A stretch of DNA of 44,344 bases from Chitinivibrionales bacterium (GCA_028278335.1 JANQEN010000186.1:1-44344); one strand, 5' to 3'; counted from the first letter of the stretch, positions 1-6,275 are shown. The notes: a model not told the origin generated them from the sequence alone. Made by a program: numbers and translations.

Positions 1-22
1 TAATTTGTTGATTTTTGGTAAT
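1..22. repeat. terminal direct repeat, left copy
   Basis: The first 22 bases are identical to the last 22 (44323-44344). This is the usual sign of a circular or circularly permuted genome opened by an assembler, and means the non-coding ends 44103-44344 and 1-336 are contiguous. A short direct terminal repeat of the packaged DNA is a less likely alternative. Confidence 0.85.
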
Positions 23-336
23 TTACCTTATATTATATATATTTATTTAAATAAATAATTATATATATATATATAGCACAAAAATATTTTAATACAAACC
101 GGGAAATGTATGTAAAAAGTGTAGGAATATACCCTATATAATATTTCCAGCCGAAAAAAGTTGATTTCTTTCTTAATAATTTTGTAACAATAGTTATATC
201 AATTTGTAAAGAGCGCAAAAACGATGCAAAATAGGGTAATACTGTTGTTACTCTTGATTTAAGTATGGCATAAATTATATTAAATTATAGTGTTATCGAG
301 TTATAAAAATTAATAATTGTAAGGAGGTGATTTTAG
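23..336. other. AT-rich non-coding region; possible origin or control region
   Basis: No convincing gene is present. Positions 30-75 are almost pure A/T, with alternating TA runs around a perfect 16-bp palindrome (41-56, ATTTATTTAAATAAAT). An imperfect GTAAT...TTAC element lies at 236-251, and a possible promoter (TTGATT 254-259, 16-bp spacer, TATATT 276-281) precedes the gene at 337. With 44103-44344 this forms the main divergent intergenic region, between the leftward late operon and the rightward early genes. An easily melted AT block there fits an origin or a promoter hub, but no named initiator sites are visible. Confidence 0.45.
254..281 (+). promoter_or_regulatory. candidate promoter for the first early gene
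   Basis: TTGATT at 254-259 and TATATT at 276-281 are separated by 16 bp and lie about 55 bp upstream of the GTG start at 337. The match is reasonable, but the region is so AT-rich that a chance match is possible. Confidence 0.35.
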
Positions 337-606
337 GTGAAATACCAAAAGTGTAAAAGTTTGTGTGGGAGAACACTCGCTGTGACGCGAAGGAATTTTT
401 ATCAAACTGGAAAAATATCTCGCATAACAGGCGAAGTGTTATTTCACAAGATTTGCAAAAAGTGTTATAACATACCGGGAAAAAAAAGAAAATTTCAGAT
501 CAAACCGGGAACTCCAACAGACGAAATACACCGAATTAAACGGTGTGACTCCCGGTTTAGACGCTATCGAGTTGCGGAGACTCTAAAAAAAAATGGACTC
601 AGATAA
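337..606 (+). CDS. small zinc-finger-like protein
   Basis: An 89-residue basic protein starting at GTG 337, behind a strong ribosome site (AAGGAGGTGA at about 320-329). The N-terminal half has a Cys-x3-Cys pair followed by RTLAVTRRNFY and then CKKCYN, the layout of small phage zinc fingers in which two Cys pairs flank a short beta-hairpin (CxxCG-x-LP-x-T-x-x-x-F types, often found beside HNH nucleases). The C-terminal half is Arg/Lys-rich and could bind nucleic acid. It is the first gene of the rightward early array. Exact function is unknown; the zinc-finger reading is inferred from Cys spacing. Confidence 0.7.
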   Translation: MKYQKCKSLCGRTLAVTRRNFYQTGKISRITGEVLFHKICKKCYNIPGKKRKFQIKPGTPTDEIHRIKRCDSRFRRYRVAETLKKNGLR

Positions 607-615
607 AAAAAAGTG

Positions 616-649
616 TTGACAGCGCCAAAGTAATAAAGTAAATTATTAC
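616..649 (+). promoter_or_regulatory. candidate promoter with overlapping palindromic operator
   Basis: TTGACA at 616-621 is followed 17 bp later by TAAATT (639-644), a 4/6 match to the -10 consensus. A palindrome with arms GTAATA and TATTAC (630-649) covers the spacer and -10. The same arms recur in the intergenic region at 44241-44256 and 44293-44307. A 13-mer (658-670, TTAGTTAAGTGTT) just downstream also recurs at 44214-44226. The arrangement suggests a repressor-controlled promoter for the gene at 700. Confidence 0.45.
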
Positions 650-699
650 AGTGAGTGTTAGTTAAGTGTTATGTGTCATAATTTACAAAGGAGGTATTT

Positions 700-1233
700 A
701 TGCGTATAATTGAGGGGTTAAAGAAAGTCCAAGACCTGCAACGGAAAATTGGCGACCTGAAGATAAAAATTCAGGAACACTGCGCAGATATGGATATTGA
801 CACGCCAGTTTTTAAAACAGAAGCGGACCAGCGCGAAATGATTAAAAGCTGGCTGCAGTCTATTCATGATTCTGTAAAAGAAATTATGAGGCTTAGGATT
901 GCTATACAGCGAACTAATTTAGCTACAAATGTAACTATAACTATAAGCGGAAAAGATGTGACCCACTCGATAGCTGAGTGGATACACCGAAGGCGCGATC
1001 TTGCTGAGAACGAAAAAACAGCTTGGCTTTGCCTTAGTAGTAAGGGTCTTAGGCCGAAAAATTTTTATAATGATCCTAAAAAAACAGAAGAGAGTATCCA
1101 ACTTAGCAAACCTCGGTTGTATTTTGATATGGCCGAAAAGAATAATAGGGTTGAAGAGTTTGCCAGCGAGCCGTCATTGATTGATGGTAAGTTGGAAGTA
1201 ATTAATGCTGAAACCGATTTAATCGAGAATTAA
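700..1233 (+). CDS. conserved hypothetical, coiled-coil (DUF6847/DIP1984-like?)
   Basis: A 177-residue protein with a good ribosome site (AAAGGAGG) 7 nt before the ATG. The first 60 residues are heptad-like helices (LKKVQDLQRKIGDLKIKIQEH), followed by RLRIAIQRTNLAT and a short beta segment before WIHRRRDLAENE. This layout recalls the DIP1984/DUF6847 family of small helical proteins (LxxRxxLxxxIxxLxxRL, then INRTNxxT). That assignment is from memory of the family's look and is tentative. The C-terminal 60 residues are unlike that family. No enzymatic motif is visible. Confidence 0.7.
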   Translation: MRIIEGLKKVQDLQRKIGDLKIKIQEHCADMDIDTPVFKTEADQREMIKSWLQSIHDSVKEIMRLRIAIQRTNLATNVTITISGKDVTHSIAEWIHRRRDLAENEKTAWLCLSSKGLRPKNFYNDPKKTEESIQLSKPRLYFDMAEKNNRVEEFASEPSLIDGKLEVINAETDLIEN

Positions 1234-1294
1234 ATTATTATTAAAAAAAATCTACATACAGAGTAAAAAGGTAAAATAATGGATTCATGTCAAG

Positions 1295-1367
1295 AATTGA
1301 AAATGGCAAAATGGTAAAACGCACGACTTATGCTTCGTGCGCTACAGGTTCAAATCCTGTTCTATTA
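1295..1367 (+). tRNA. tRNA-like element, degenerate (anticodon unclear)
   Basis: The A-box-like TGGCAAAATGG (1304-1314) and an exact B-box GGTTCAAATCC (1347-1357) are at tRNA spacing. The T arm is a clean 5-bp stem (1344-1348/1356-1360) with a TTCAAAT loop. The anticodon arm pairs 6 bp (1321-1326/1335-1340) but leaves an 8-nt loop, CTTATGCT, instead of 7, so TAT (Ile) or a four-base anticodon could be read. The D stem and acceptor are poor: 1295-1301 pairs with 1360-1366 at 6 of 7 positions only by borrowing a T-stem base. No CCA is encoded. It may be a decayed tRNA, an unusual expanded-loop tRNA or a tRNA-derived site. Confidence 0.4.
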
Positions 1368-1374
1368 AAACCCT

Positions 1375-1590
1375 ATGGCTGTGGGACCAAACAGCCCCTT
1401 TCTGAAGCGTAAAGCGAATAAGTTTTATGACAAAAAGTATCAAAAAAAAATCAAGATAGCAAGCGGAAAGGTAGAAAGTTTAATCTCTGTAAAAAAAAAC
1501 AGAGAAATCCGGTTTGCGAGGATGTTCCATTATACAACCCGTTACTCGCCCGGCTTCCTGTGTGGGAGATTTTTTTTTATAAAAAACTAA
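1375..1590 (+). CDS. doubtful small ORF
   Basis: A 71-codon frame rich in Lys and Arg, immediately after the tRNA-like element. There is no ribosome site before the ATG, and the last residues (FFFIKN) come from a T9 run that looks like a terminator tail at 1555-1578. I see no domain. It is listed only because nothing else fills the stretch; it may be non-coding. Confidence 0.2.
   Translation: MAVGPNSPFLKRKANKFYDKKYQKKIKIASGKVESLISVKKNREIRFARMFHYTTRYSPGFLCGRFFFIKN
1554..1578 (+). terminator. candidate rho-independent terminator
   Basis: A short GC stem (CTCGCCC...GTGGGAG, with a bulge) is followed directly by a run of nine T. The stem is short and imperfect. If real, it ends the transcript through the tRNA-like element and argues against the overlapping 71-codon frame. 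Confidence 0.3.
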
Positions 1591-1627
1591 GCGGTTAATA
1601 AGTAAAGTGGTGAGGACCCAAAAAAAA

Positions 1628-1984
1628 ATGAGTATTATAAACAGCGATGAAATCAATTCTGAGACGGCGAGAACCGAAGACGGTGGTACTGCCTACAAAC
1701 CAAAACAGTGTATCGATTGTAATAAAATATACACTCCCACTGGGGCTCGACAAGAGCGTTGTATTGATTGTGGTAAAGATATTAAAAAGGAAAAAAGAAG
1801 GCAGCTTGTAAAAGAGAGAGAGAAAGTGTCGCAAAAAAAAAACAGCAACCTGTCTAATGCCCTTGATGTTTTATTCAAACTTGATATAGGAAACAGCGAC
1901 AGTGTAGTATTTCGTCAAGGAGAGAAGGAAATAACCATTGATTATACAATTAGGTACAAAGTCGAGAAGGTTTCTCATATTTAA
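1628..1984 (+). CDS. zinc-ribbon protein
   Basis: I place the start at ATG 1628 (118 residues), preceded by GTGAGGA 11 nt upstream; an upstream GTG at 1607 has no ribosome site. Residues about 27-50 form a zinc ribbon: CIDCNKIYTPTGARQERCIDCG, two CxxC knuckles separated by a YTPTG hairpin, a pattern common in small phage proteins. A Lys/Arg/Glu-rich helix follows, then a C-terminal domain with alternating beta-like residues. It is probably a nucleic-acid-binding or adaptor protein; function unknown. Confidence 0.75.
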   Translation: MSIINSDEINSETARTEDGGTAYKPKQCIDCNKIYTPTGARQERCIDCGKDIKKEKRRQLVKEREKVSQKKNSNLSNALDVLFKLDIGNSDSVVFRQGEKEITIDYTIRYKVEKVSHI

Positions 1985-2139
1985 AATAGGGTCGGCTATA
2001 AACAGAGGCACATCGTAACTGAGTGTAAATCAACTTTTTTTACTATACACCACAATTCAGGTGTTACAATTTCTAAGTGCGCGATTTGTGGTATTTATTA
2101 TTTAATAAGCTCAGATGTTAAAATGGAGGACACTAATTT
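1985..2139. other. non-coding stretch
   Basis: I see no gene in these 155 bases. They contain a T-rich run (about 2035-2042) and an AT-rich TATTTATTATTTAAT segment about 45 bp before the next start that could be a -10 region, but no matching -35. Confidence 0.3.
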
Positions 2140-2433
2140 ATGATAATCTACAAAATAAACCCAAAAGACGGAAAGGGCGAACCTGTTTATTTCGATGACG
2201 AGAGCGTTGCTTTACACTATGCAAAACAGACAGGAGGGGAGCGAGAAGACATAAGTGTTATGACACGAGGCAAATCTTGGAGGCAGAGGTATAGAGAGTT
2301 GTATAGTTTTGTTGCTGGGTTTATTTCTATAATTAACAAATTTAATGAAATTGTACAACCGACTGGGGCGAGCGTGGATTATGACGACAAAAATGAAAGA
2401 AAACGAGACCAGACTGATTACAGCGATAGGTAA
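2140..2433 (+). CDS. hypothetical small phage protein
   Basis: A 97-residue protein with ribosome site TGGAGGA about 10 nt before the ATG. The N-terminal half (IYKINPKDGKGEPVYFDDESVALHYA) looks like a beta-hairpin-helix fold, and the middle has a hydrophobic helix (SFVAGFISIINKF). The C-terminus is highly charged. No family is recognised. The next frame starts inside its 3' end, so translation is probably coupled. Confidence 0.7.
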   Translation: MIIYKINPKDGKGEPVYFDDESVALHYAKQTGGEREDISVMTRGKSWRQRYRELYSFVAGFISIINKFNEIVQPTGASVDYDDKNERKRDQTDYSDR

Positions 2434-2590
2434 CATATACTGTCGACCAACAATTATTGTTAAGAAGCTCTGCCGACTAATGAGGTCTATTGACAAAACA
2501 ATATTAATATTAGAAATAGCGAACAGTCAAAAGGTACCCGACTGGAAACTCGAAAAACTCTCTGTTTTTTATGGAAATGGGAAAAATTAA
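2381..2590 (+). CDS. hypothetical small protein overlapping both neighbours
   Basis: A 69-residue frame from ATG 2381, overlapping the previous gene by 53 nt and the next by 20 nt. The ribosome site is weak (GTGGA). The sequence is basic with an Ile/Leu-rich helix (IDKTILILEIANSQ). It bridges what would otherwise be a 137-nt gap in a tightly packed array, the main reason to accept it. No family is recognised. Confidence 0.5.
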   Translation: MTTKMKENETRLITAIGNIYCRPTIIVKKLCRLMRSIDKTILILEIANSQKVPDWKLEKLSVFYGNGKN

Positions 2591-2834
2591 CACCACAACA
2601 ATTGAGATCTTTAAGTCTGATTTACCGACTATTAAAAGGTGGAGGAAAACCACCGGCCTTAGTAATGCTAAATTGATAAACAGAATAATTAAGTCGTCTA
2701 AAAATAGAGTTGATTTTAATAGGTTTTGCGTTGAAAATAATTTAAAAGTTGATAATTACAAAAGGCCACTAAGTGGTTGTGAAATAAATAAATCTAAAAT
2801 ATTTATAGAAAAACAGGGTAGAACCTGTGGGTAG
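2571..2834 (+). CDS. possible ribbon-helix-helix protein
   Basis: An 87-residue protein. The N-terminal 45 residues (TIEIFKSDLPTIKRWRKTTGLSNAKLINRII) fit the beta-helix-helix layout of CopG/Arc ribbon-helix-helix proteins, where a basic strand is followed by a helix, a G-L-S/T turn and a second helix. The rest is Lys/Asn-rich. It could be a small DNA-binding regulator and is one of few candidates for reading the palindromic operators in this genome. The ribosome site is weak; translation is probably coupled to the overlapping upstream frame. Confidence 0.6.
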   Translation: MEMGKINTTTIEIFKSDLPTIKRWRKTTGLSNAKLINRIIKSSKNRVDFNRFCVENNLKVDNYKRPLSGCEINKSKIFIEKQGRTCG

Positions 2835-2892
2835 TTGTGTTCAATTGTCCGATTTACAAGATTGTAGTCGGGCACAAAAGAAAGGAAATGTT

Positions 2893-3345
2893 ATGACAGA
2901 ACAGGAAATGAGGGAAAGTAAAGTTCCCTGGCCTAAAGAAATTGAAGAATTGACAGATTACATTAATGGCCTTGTTAAACAACCCCATGATTATGGGACG
3001 TGTGTGTATGCCATGAGCATGTCGGCAGTAGCAGCTTTTTATTATGTGTCACATAAGCTCGGCGTTACTGGTTTTCAAGCCTCCTGTGCTGATATGGATA
3101 TTTTAAGGCGCACCAGAAATATACAAAGGTTTCAAATATTAAATTTAGAGGATTTATTATACCCACAATACTCTGAAAAGTTTAAATGTTACGAAGATTA
3201 TTTAAAGGAAAACGCCGAGTGGCTGTCTAAAGAAGCTAAGAAGAAATTAGCAGAAAGTCCAGAGGCTCACCCTAATGTAATAGCGCATTGGAAGGTTTTA
3301 TCAAGGCTTGTGCCCGAAGAAACAGAGGTAAAATCGGAAAACTAA
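2893..3345 (+). CDS. conserved phage hypothetical
   Basis: The start is ATG 2893, preceded by AAAGAAAGGAA; an earlier in-frame GTG at 2827 has no ribosome site. The 150-residue protein has a core (MSAVAAFYYVSHKLGVTGFQASCADMDILRRTR) followed by NLEDLLYPQY, then a charged helical tail. The segment with alpha helix, LGVTGFQASCAD and NLEDLLYPQY resembles a small protein common in tailed phages whose function I do not know. It appears soluble, with no signal or membrane segment. Confidence 0.75.
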   Translation: MTEQEMRESKVPWPKEIEELTDYINGLVKQPHDYGTCVYAMSMSAVAAFYYVSHKLGVTGFQASCADMDILRRTRNIQRFQILNLEDLLYPQYSEKFKCYEDYLKENAEWLSKEAKKKLAESPEAHPNVIAHWKVLSRLVPEETEVKSEN

Positions 3346-3395
3346 ACACAACACCGATATGAGTGCAATTCTTTCAGAACTACATCATACCGGGT

Positions 3396-3409
3396 ACGTT
3401 GTCTGAAAT
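3396..3409 (+). repeat. 14-bp intercistronic repeat, copy A
   Basis: ACGTTGTCTGAAAT lies between two genes, 27 nt before the next start. Copy B (3761-3774) differs at one base and copy C (4483-4496) at three. All lie in the same orientation just after a stop codon and 23-40 nt before the next start. Confidence 0.45.
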
Positions 3410-3436
3410 GTTTTCTTTAAAGATTGGAGTTTAAAA

Positions 3437-3754
3437 ATGGGAAATACTGGGTTAATAAAAATCGAAAATTGTGAGGATTGTCCTTTCGTTGAACTTACTG
3501 GGGCAATGGAATGCATGTGTCCTAAAATTGAAAAATTTGTTGATGCCGACACAGGGGTAGATGATGATTGCCCATTTTTAAAAGATGAAAGTGGAGGCGA
3601 AAACACAACAAACAACAGCGCCATGCCAAAATTGCAGCCTTTTGGAACGTATTATCTGGCTGCGAAAAAAAGAATAGGGGTTAAGGTTAATTCAGGTGCT
3701 TATATGGCTATGAAGGTACTGTATGATATTATATCGGCTGAACTGTCGGCATAG
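3437..3754 (+). CDS. Cys-rich zinc-binding-like protein
   Basis: A 105-residue protein with ribosome site GATTGGAG upstream. It carries CEDCPF (residues about 12-17), CMCPK and DDDCPF, a spaced Cys pattern seen in small phage proteins with a CDxCPF signature and consistent with one zinc. The C-terminal 45 residues lack Cys and end in two helices. Function unknown; one of at least eight small Cys-rich genes in the genome. Confidence 0.7.
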   Translation: MGNTGLIKIENCEDCPFVELTGAMECMCPKIEKFVDADTGVDDDCPFLKDESGGENTTNNSAMPKLQPFGTYYLAAKKRIGVKVNSGAYMAMKVLYDIISAELSA

Positions 3755-3760
3755 CGCGGA

Positions 3761-3774
3761 ACGTTGTTTGAAAT
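3761..3774 (+). repeat. 14-bp intercistronic repeat, copy B
   Basis: ACGTTGTTTGAAAT matches copy A at 13 of 14 positions and lies 7 nt after the stop codon of the previous gene. Confidence 0.45.
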
Positions 3775-3813
3775 AGTCAATTCAAAATTATAGTTTAACT
3801 CACTGGGGGTTAA

Positions 3814-3963
3814 ATGAAATATTCAGACGGGAAAGATTATTCACATTTGCAACCTAATGGGCATGAGAGTAAACATGATTGTCCATATTGCGGTGAAAAA
3901 GATAATGTTACTATAACAGATGAGGCAGACATTTGCCATGAGTGCGGAGAAGTTTACACATAG
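3814..3963 (+). CDS. 49-residue zinc-ribbon protein
   Basis: Starts at ATG 3814 behind a G-rich ribosome site (CTGGGGGT). It encodes 49 residues with DCPYCGEKD and DICHECGEVYT, two CxxCG knuckles separated by 15-20 residues, a classic zinc ribbon. It ends in an amber (TAG) codon at 3961-3963. The same frame then stays open for a further 68 codons to 4168, which might be a second half lost to a nonsense change, though that tail shows no recognisable domain. Confidence 0.65.
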   Translation: MKYSDGKDYSHLQPNGHESKHDCPYCGEKDNVTITDEADICHECGEVYT

Positions 3964-4187
3964 CCGTTCGTTAAAAGAAATGGCGGAATCTTGCCTACAT
4001 CAAACAACAGCCAAAGGCAGAAACGGGTTCAATATAGGAAACCTCTTGAGGAGTATGCAATCCCACAGCGGTCCTCTAATACTGCGATGTGCTTGCTACT
4101 GTGGCACCCTACTTCTGCCGTTTGGCGTACCGTTAGTTTACATTTTTCTCTTAAATTTGTTATAGTTTAAATTTTCAAGGAGGCAAT
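3964..4187. other. no assignable gene
   Basis: Two + frames are open here (one continuing from the amber codon at 3961, one from ATG 3980) but neither has a ribosome site or a recognisable domain, and the second is very hydrophobic and Cys-rich only at its end. I cannot support a gene. The ribosome site for the next gene (AAGGAGG) is at its right edge. Confidence 0.4.
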
Positions 4188-4370
4188 ATGCCACAATATG
4201 ACTACAAGCAAGCAGAAAGAGACCGTTTGCTTAATGAGGATAAATTACGTGAAGCAAGGGATGCTGTTGACAAGAAAATTATGGAAAATGAAGGGGTTCG
4301 TGCTGAAGATGATAATAACATTTTCGAAAATTTAAAAGATGATTCAGGGAACTCGAAAAACGCCAACTAA
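4188..4370 (+). CDS. small charged helical protein
   Basis: A 60-residue protein with a very strong ribosome site (CAAGGAGGCA), so it is probably well expressed. The sequence is a charged helix (YKQAERDRLLNEDKLREARDA) with an acidic C-terminus and no Cys or membrane segment. No family is recognised. Confidence 0.65.
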   Translation: MPQYDYKQAERDRLLNEDKLREARDAVDKKIMENEGVRAEDDNNIFENLKDDSGNSKNAN

Positions 4371-4385
4371 CACACAAAGGTTGCC

Positions 4386-4463
4386 ATGTTTCGAATATTT
4401 ATAATTAACGCTGTGATTGTTGCTTCTTTGATATTAATAATTTTAATGTATATCTGGCTATAA
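4386..4463 (+). CDS. 25-residue membrane peptide
   Basis: ATG 4386, preceded by AAAGG. The whole product is one hydrophobic segment (FIINAVIVASLILIILMYIW). Its position between two well-supported genes, with correct spacing on both sides, favours a real single-pass peptide, but a chance frame of this length cannot be excluded. Confidence 0.4.
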   Translation: MFRIFIINAVIVASLILIILMYIWL

Positions 4464-4467
4464 CACA

Positions 4468-4489
4468 GCAACCGTTTGTCAAACGTTGC
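4468..4489 (+). other. stem-loop before the methyltransferase gene
   Basis: GCAACCGTTT GTC AAACGTTGC forms a 9-bp stem with one bulged C and a 3-nt loop, directly after the stop of the membrane peptide. No T-run follows, so it is not a classical terminator. It overlaps the third copy of the 14-bp repeat. Confidence 0.45.
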
Positions 4490-4496
4490 ACGAAAT
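4483..4496 (+). repeat. 14-bp intercistronic repeat, copy C
   Basis: ACGTTGCACGAAAT, 11 of 14 identical to copy A, lies 23 nt before the start of the methyltransferase gene. Confidence 0.35.
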
Positions 4497-4519
4497 TTTA
4501 ACCTCTTAGGATTATAAAA

Positions 4520-5290
4520 ATGCGCTTTTTAGATTTGTTTGCAGGAATTGGGGGATTCAGTCTCGGATTAGAACGGGCCGGCATGACCTGTGTTGGCCAA
4601 GTTGAGATTGATCCATTCTGTAACAAAGTTTTAGAAAAGCATTGGCCTAACGTAAAACGAATGAAGGATATACACGATGTCACAGGAACAGAATTTGGAA
4701 CAGTTGAACTTATTTGCGGGGGATTCCCATGCCAGCCCTTTAGTACAGCCGGGAAGCGGCGGGGCGCGAAAGATGACCGTTACCTCTGGCCGGAAATGTT
4801 TAATGTTATACAAGCAATACGACCGCGTTGGGTTTTTGGTGAAAATGTTGCTGGAATTGTCAAGATGGAGCTCGACAAAGTGTTATCTGACTTGGAATCA
4901 GAAGGCTACGTCTGCCAATCGCTCAATATACCAGCTTGTTCCATCGGTGCAGAACATAACCGCGGTAGAATTTGGATTATTGCCAACACTGACAAAGACG
5001 AATTGTGCGGATTTAAATTTTCCAAAGATAAGGAAAACTCGCCGCGGTTATTTGAGGAAAGAATCGAAGCAGGGAGTATGGGGCTCAATGAACTGGGTTC
5101 AATATTTGCTATGCCTCGGAGTGATACCTACGCCAGAAATAGGCGAGAGTTTTATGGGATACCCTCTGGGATGGACAGACTTGGAGCGATTGGAAACGCG
5201 GTCGTGCCTCAAATAGTAACAATAGTTGGCATGACAATAATGGAAACTGAGCGCATTTTTAAAGATAAGGAAGCGGTTAAAACTCAATGA
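4520..5290 (+). CDS. C5-cytosine DNA methyltransferase
   Basis: Transfers a methyl group from S-adenosylmethionine to cytosine C5 in DNA. Visible motifs in order: motif I FAGIGGFS (residues 7-14), motif IV GGFPCQPFS with the catalytic Cys71, motif VI GENV (107-110), motif VIII around RGRIWIIA (148-155), and motif X GNAVVPQ (225-231). At 256 residues it is short; the target-recognition region between motifs VIII and IX is only about 50 residues. There is no partner endonuclease nearby, so it is an orphan enzyme, probably protecting phage DNA from host restriction. Most of the gene also encodes a second long frame (4677-5216). Confidence 0.95.
   Translation: MRFLDLFAGIGGFSLGLERAGMTCVGQVEIDPFCNKVLEKHWPNVKRMKDIHDVTGTEFGTVELICGGFPCQPFSTAGKRRGAKDDRYLWPEMFNVIQAIRPRWVFGENVAGIVKMELDKVLSDLESEGYVCQSLNIPACSIGAEHNRGRIWIIANTDKDELCGFKFSKDKENSPRLFEERIEAGSMGLNELGSIFAMPRSDTYARNRREFYGIPSGMDRLGAIGNAVVPQIVTIVGMTIMETERIFKDKEAVKTQ
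4677..5216 (+). CDS. overprinted frame inside the methyltransferase gene
   Basis: A 179-codon frame, +1 relative to the methyltransferase, lying wholly inside it and preceded by GAAGGA 8-9 nt before the ATG. Its product (LNLFAGDSHASP, KMTVTSGRKCL, STKCYLTW, FGLLPTLT, SFMGYPLGWTDLE) resembles a family I know from phages and prophages, with signatures STKxYLTWK, FGLLPTPT and MMGFPxGWTDL, often found next to or annotated as cytosine methyltransferases. Those signatures are the +1 readings of the catalytic-domain motifs themselves. Whether the frame is translated is unknown; the ribosome site and length favour it, while codon constraint from the enzyme could keep it open passively. Confidence 0.5.
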   Translation: MSQEQNLEQLNLFAGDSHASPLVQPGSGGARKMTVTSGRKCLMLYKQYDRVGFLVKMLLELSRWSSTKCYLTWNQKATSANRSIYQLVPSVQNITAVEFGLLPTLTKTNCADLNFPKIRKTRRGYLRKESKQGVWGSMNWVQYLLCLGVIPTPEIGESFMGYPLGWTDLERLETRSCLK

Positions 5291-5445
5291 TTGATAAAAT
5301 AGAAAGTTTAGCATTGCCCTTCGGGTCGCACAACAACCGTATGTTGCCATTTGGTCAAGCGTATTTTCAGGCATACCAAACATCAACATACTATTCCGTT
5401 GTCGTAAATTTCCCGGTTGATTGTAGGCCGGGATTAAGGATATAA
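5287..5445 (+). CDS. hypothetical 52-residue protein
   Basis: The ATG overlaps the methyltransferase stop codon (ATGA), the usual sign of translational coupling, and the stop lies just before the next start. The product (IESLALPFGSHNNRMLPFGQ...) has no Cys and no recognised domain. It exactly fills the gap between two supported genes. Confidence 0.45.
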   Translation: MIDKIESLALPFGSHNNRMLPFGQAYFQAYQTSTYYSVVVNFPVDCRPGLRI

Positions 5446-5446
5446 A

Positions 5447-5719
5447 ATGTCGTGTAGAGGCTGTAGGTATGATGGTGAAGGGAGCGATCACCCTGTGTGT
5501 CAAGAGTGTTTGGAAGATTTGCATGAATATAAAAAGTGGACACCGGTTATCCCCCGGCAAAAGATAGAAACCGGGAAACTGGAAGCTCAATTGGAAGAAA
5601 AGGCACCCGACAACAGTGCGCCATGCGACAAATGTAAACTGGAAGTTGGCGCACTGCACGGCTGTAATATGTTTGAGTCAAAATGCCCGCTGTCTTTTAA
5701 GTCGGCACAGGGCGCGTAG
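5447..5719 (+). CDS. Cys-rich zinc-binding-like protein
   Basis: A 90-residue protein with ribosome site AAGGA 6 nt upstream. Cys pairs CRGCRYDGEG and CQECLED lie at the N-terminus and CDKCKLE, HGCNMF and KCPLSF at the C-terminus, enough for two zinc sites joined by a charged linker. The N-terminal pattern (CxxC-x-Y-x5-P-x-CxxC) is like small phage zinc proteins. Function unknown. Confidence 0.7.
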   Translation: MSCRGCRYDGEGSDHPVCQECLEDLHEYKKWTPVIPRQKIETGKLEAQLEEKAPDNSAPCDKCKLEVGALHGCNMFESKCPLSFKSAQGA

Positions 5720-5750
5720 CATTGTCAACCAATTTTAAAGGTAATTGACC

Positions 5751-6275
5751 ATGTGGGAAAGCGTTAAGGAAAGGCTTCCCAAAAAGGGAACCAATTGCGC
5801 TGTATATGTAAATGGTGGCAGCAAACATAAATATTTTCGATGGGCTGTATACACCGGTGGCAGTAGTTGGTATGGTGACGGGGGTGGTCAAATGTCGCAT
5901 GTTTATCCTGATGGGCTTAACAATATTACACACTGGCTACCATTAACAGCACCGTCAGATTCTCACATTAATAAATCTTACAACCCTGTGGAATTGGCTA
6001 AATTGGTTCCGTCAAACTGGACCGATCCATTGTTGGCTGGTAAAAACAAGGCCCTAACGGGTGAAGCGGGCAAGTGGGGGTGTCCTGATATCGAAAATTT
6101 ACTTAATGCGATACGAGAACGTATAAAAGCAGCCAACCACTTGCCCTCTGATAAAAACAACAACCGCATGGTGCAATGTAGCAACCACGAGCCTGGAAAA
6201 TCCTGTGATATTTATTCTTGCTCATGGAAATGCGGTAATAGCCCGTGCGAGATAACTGCGCAAAACCATGCGTAA
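5751..6275 (+). CDS. DUF551-domain protein
   Basis: Start at ATG 5751 (174 residues), with AAAGG 9 nt upstream. Residues about 1-66 match DUF551: WESVKERLPKKGTNCAVYV at the start and THWLPLTAP at the end, the two hallmarks of the domain, which is common in phage early regions and has no established activity. The remaining 100 residues include a helix and a Cys cluster near the C-terminus (CSNHEPGKSCDIYSCSWKCG). The C-terminal part is not recognised. Confidence 0.8.
   Translation: MWESVKERLPKKGTNCAVYVNGGSKHKYFRWAVYTGGSSWYGDGGGQMSHVYPDGLNNITHWLPLTAPSDSHINKSYNPVELAKLVPSNWTDPLLAGKNKALTGEAGKWGCPDIENLLNAIRERIKAANHLPSDKNNNRMVQCSNHEPGKSCDIYSCSWKCGNSPCEITAQNHA

Noticed and set aside
3355..4500. Integron-like cassette array suggested by attC-like repeats after small genes
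   Set aside because: The repeats lack the RYYYAAC/GTTRRRY core pair of attC, are only 14 bp, and there is no integron integrase.
5099..5659. 186-codon minus-strand frame opposite the methyltransferase end and the next genes
   Set aside because: It is antisense to well-supported genes, with no ribosome site, and its sequence is Phe/Leu/Cys-rich without any domain.
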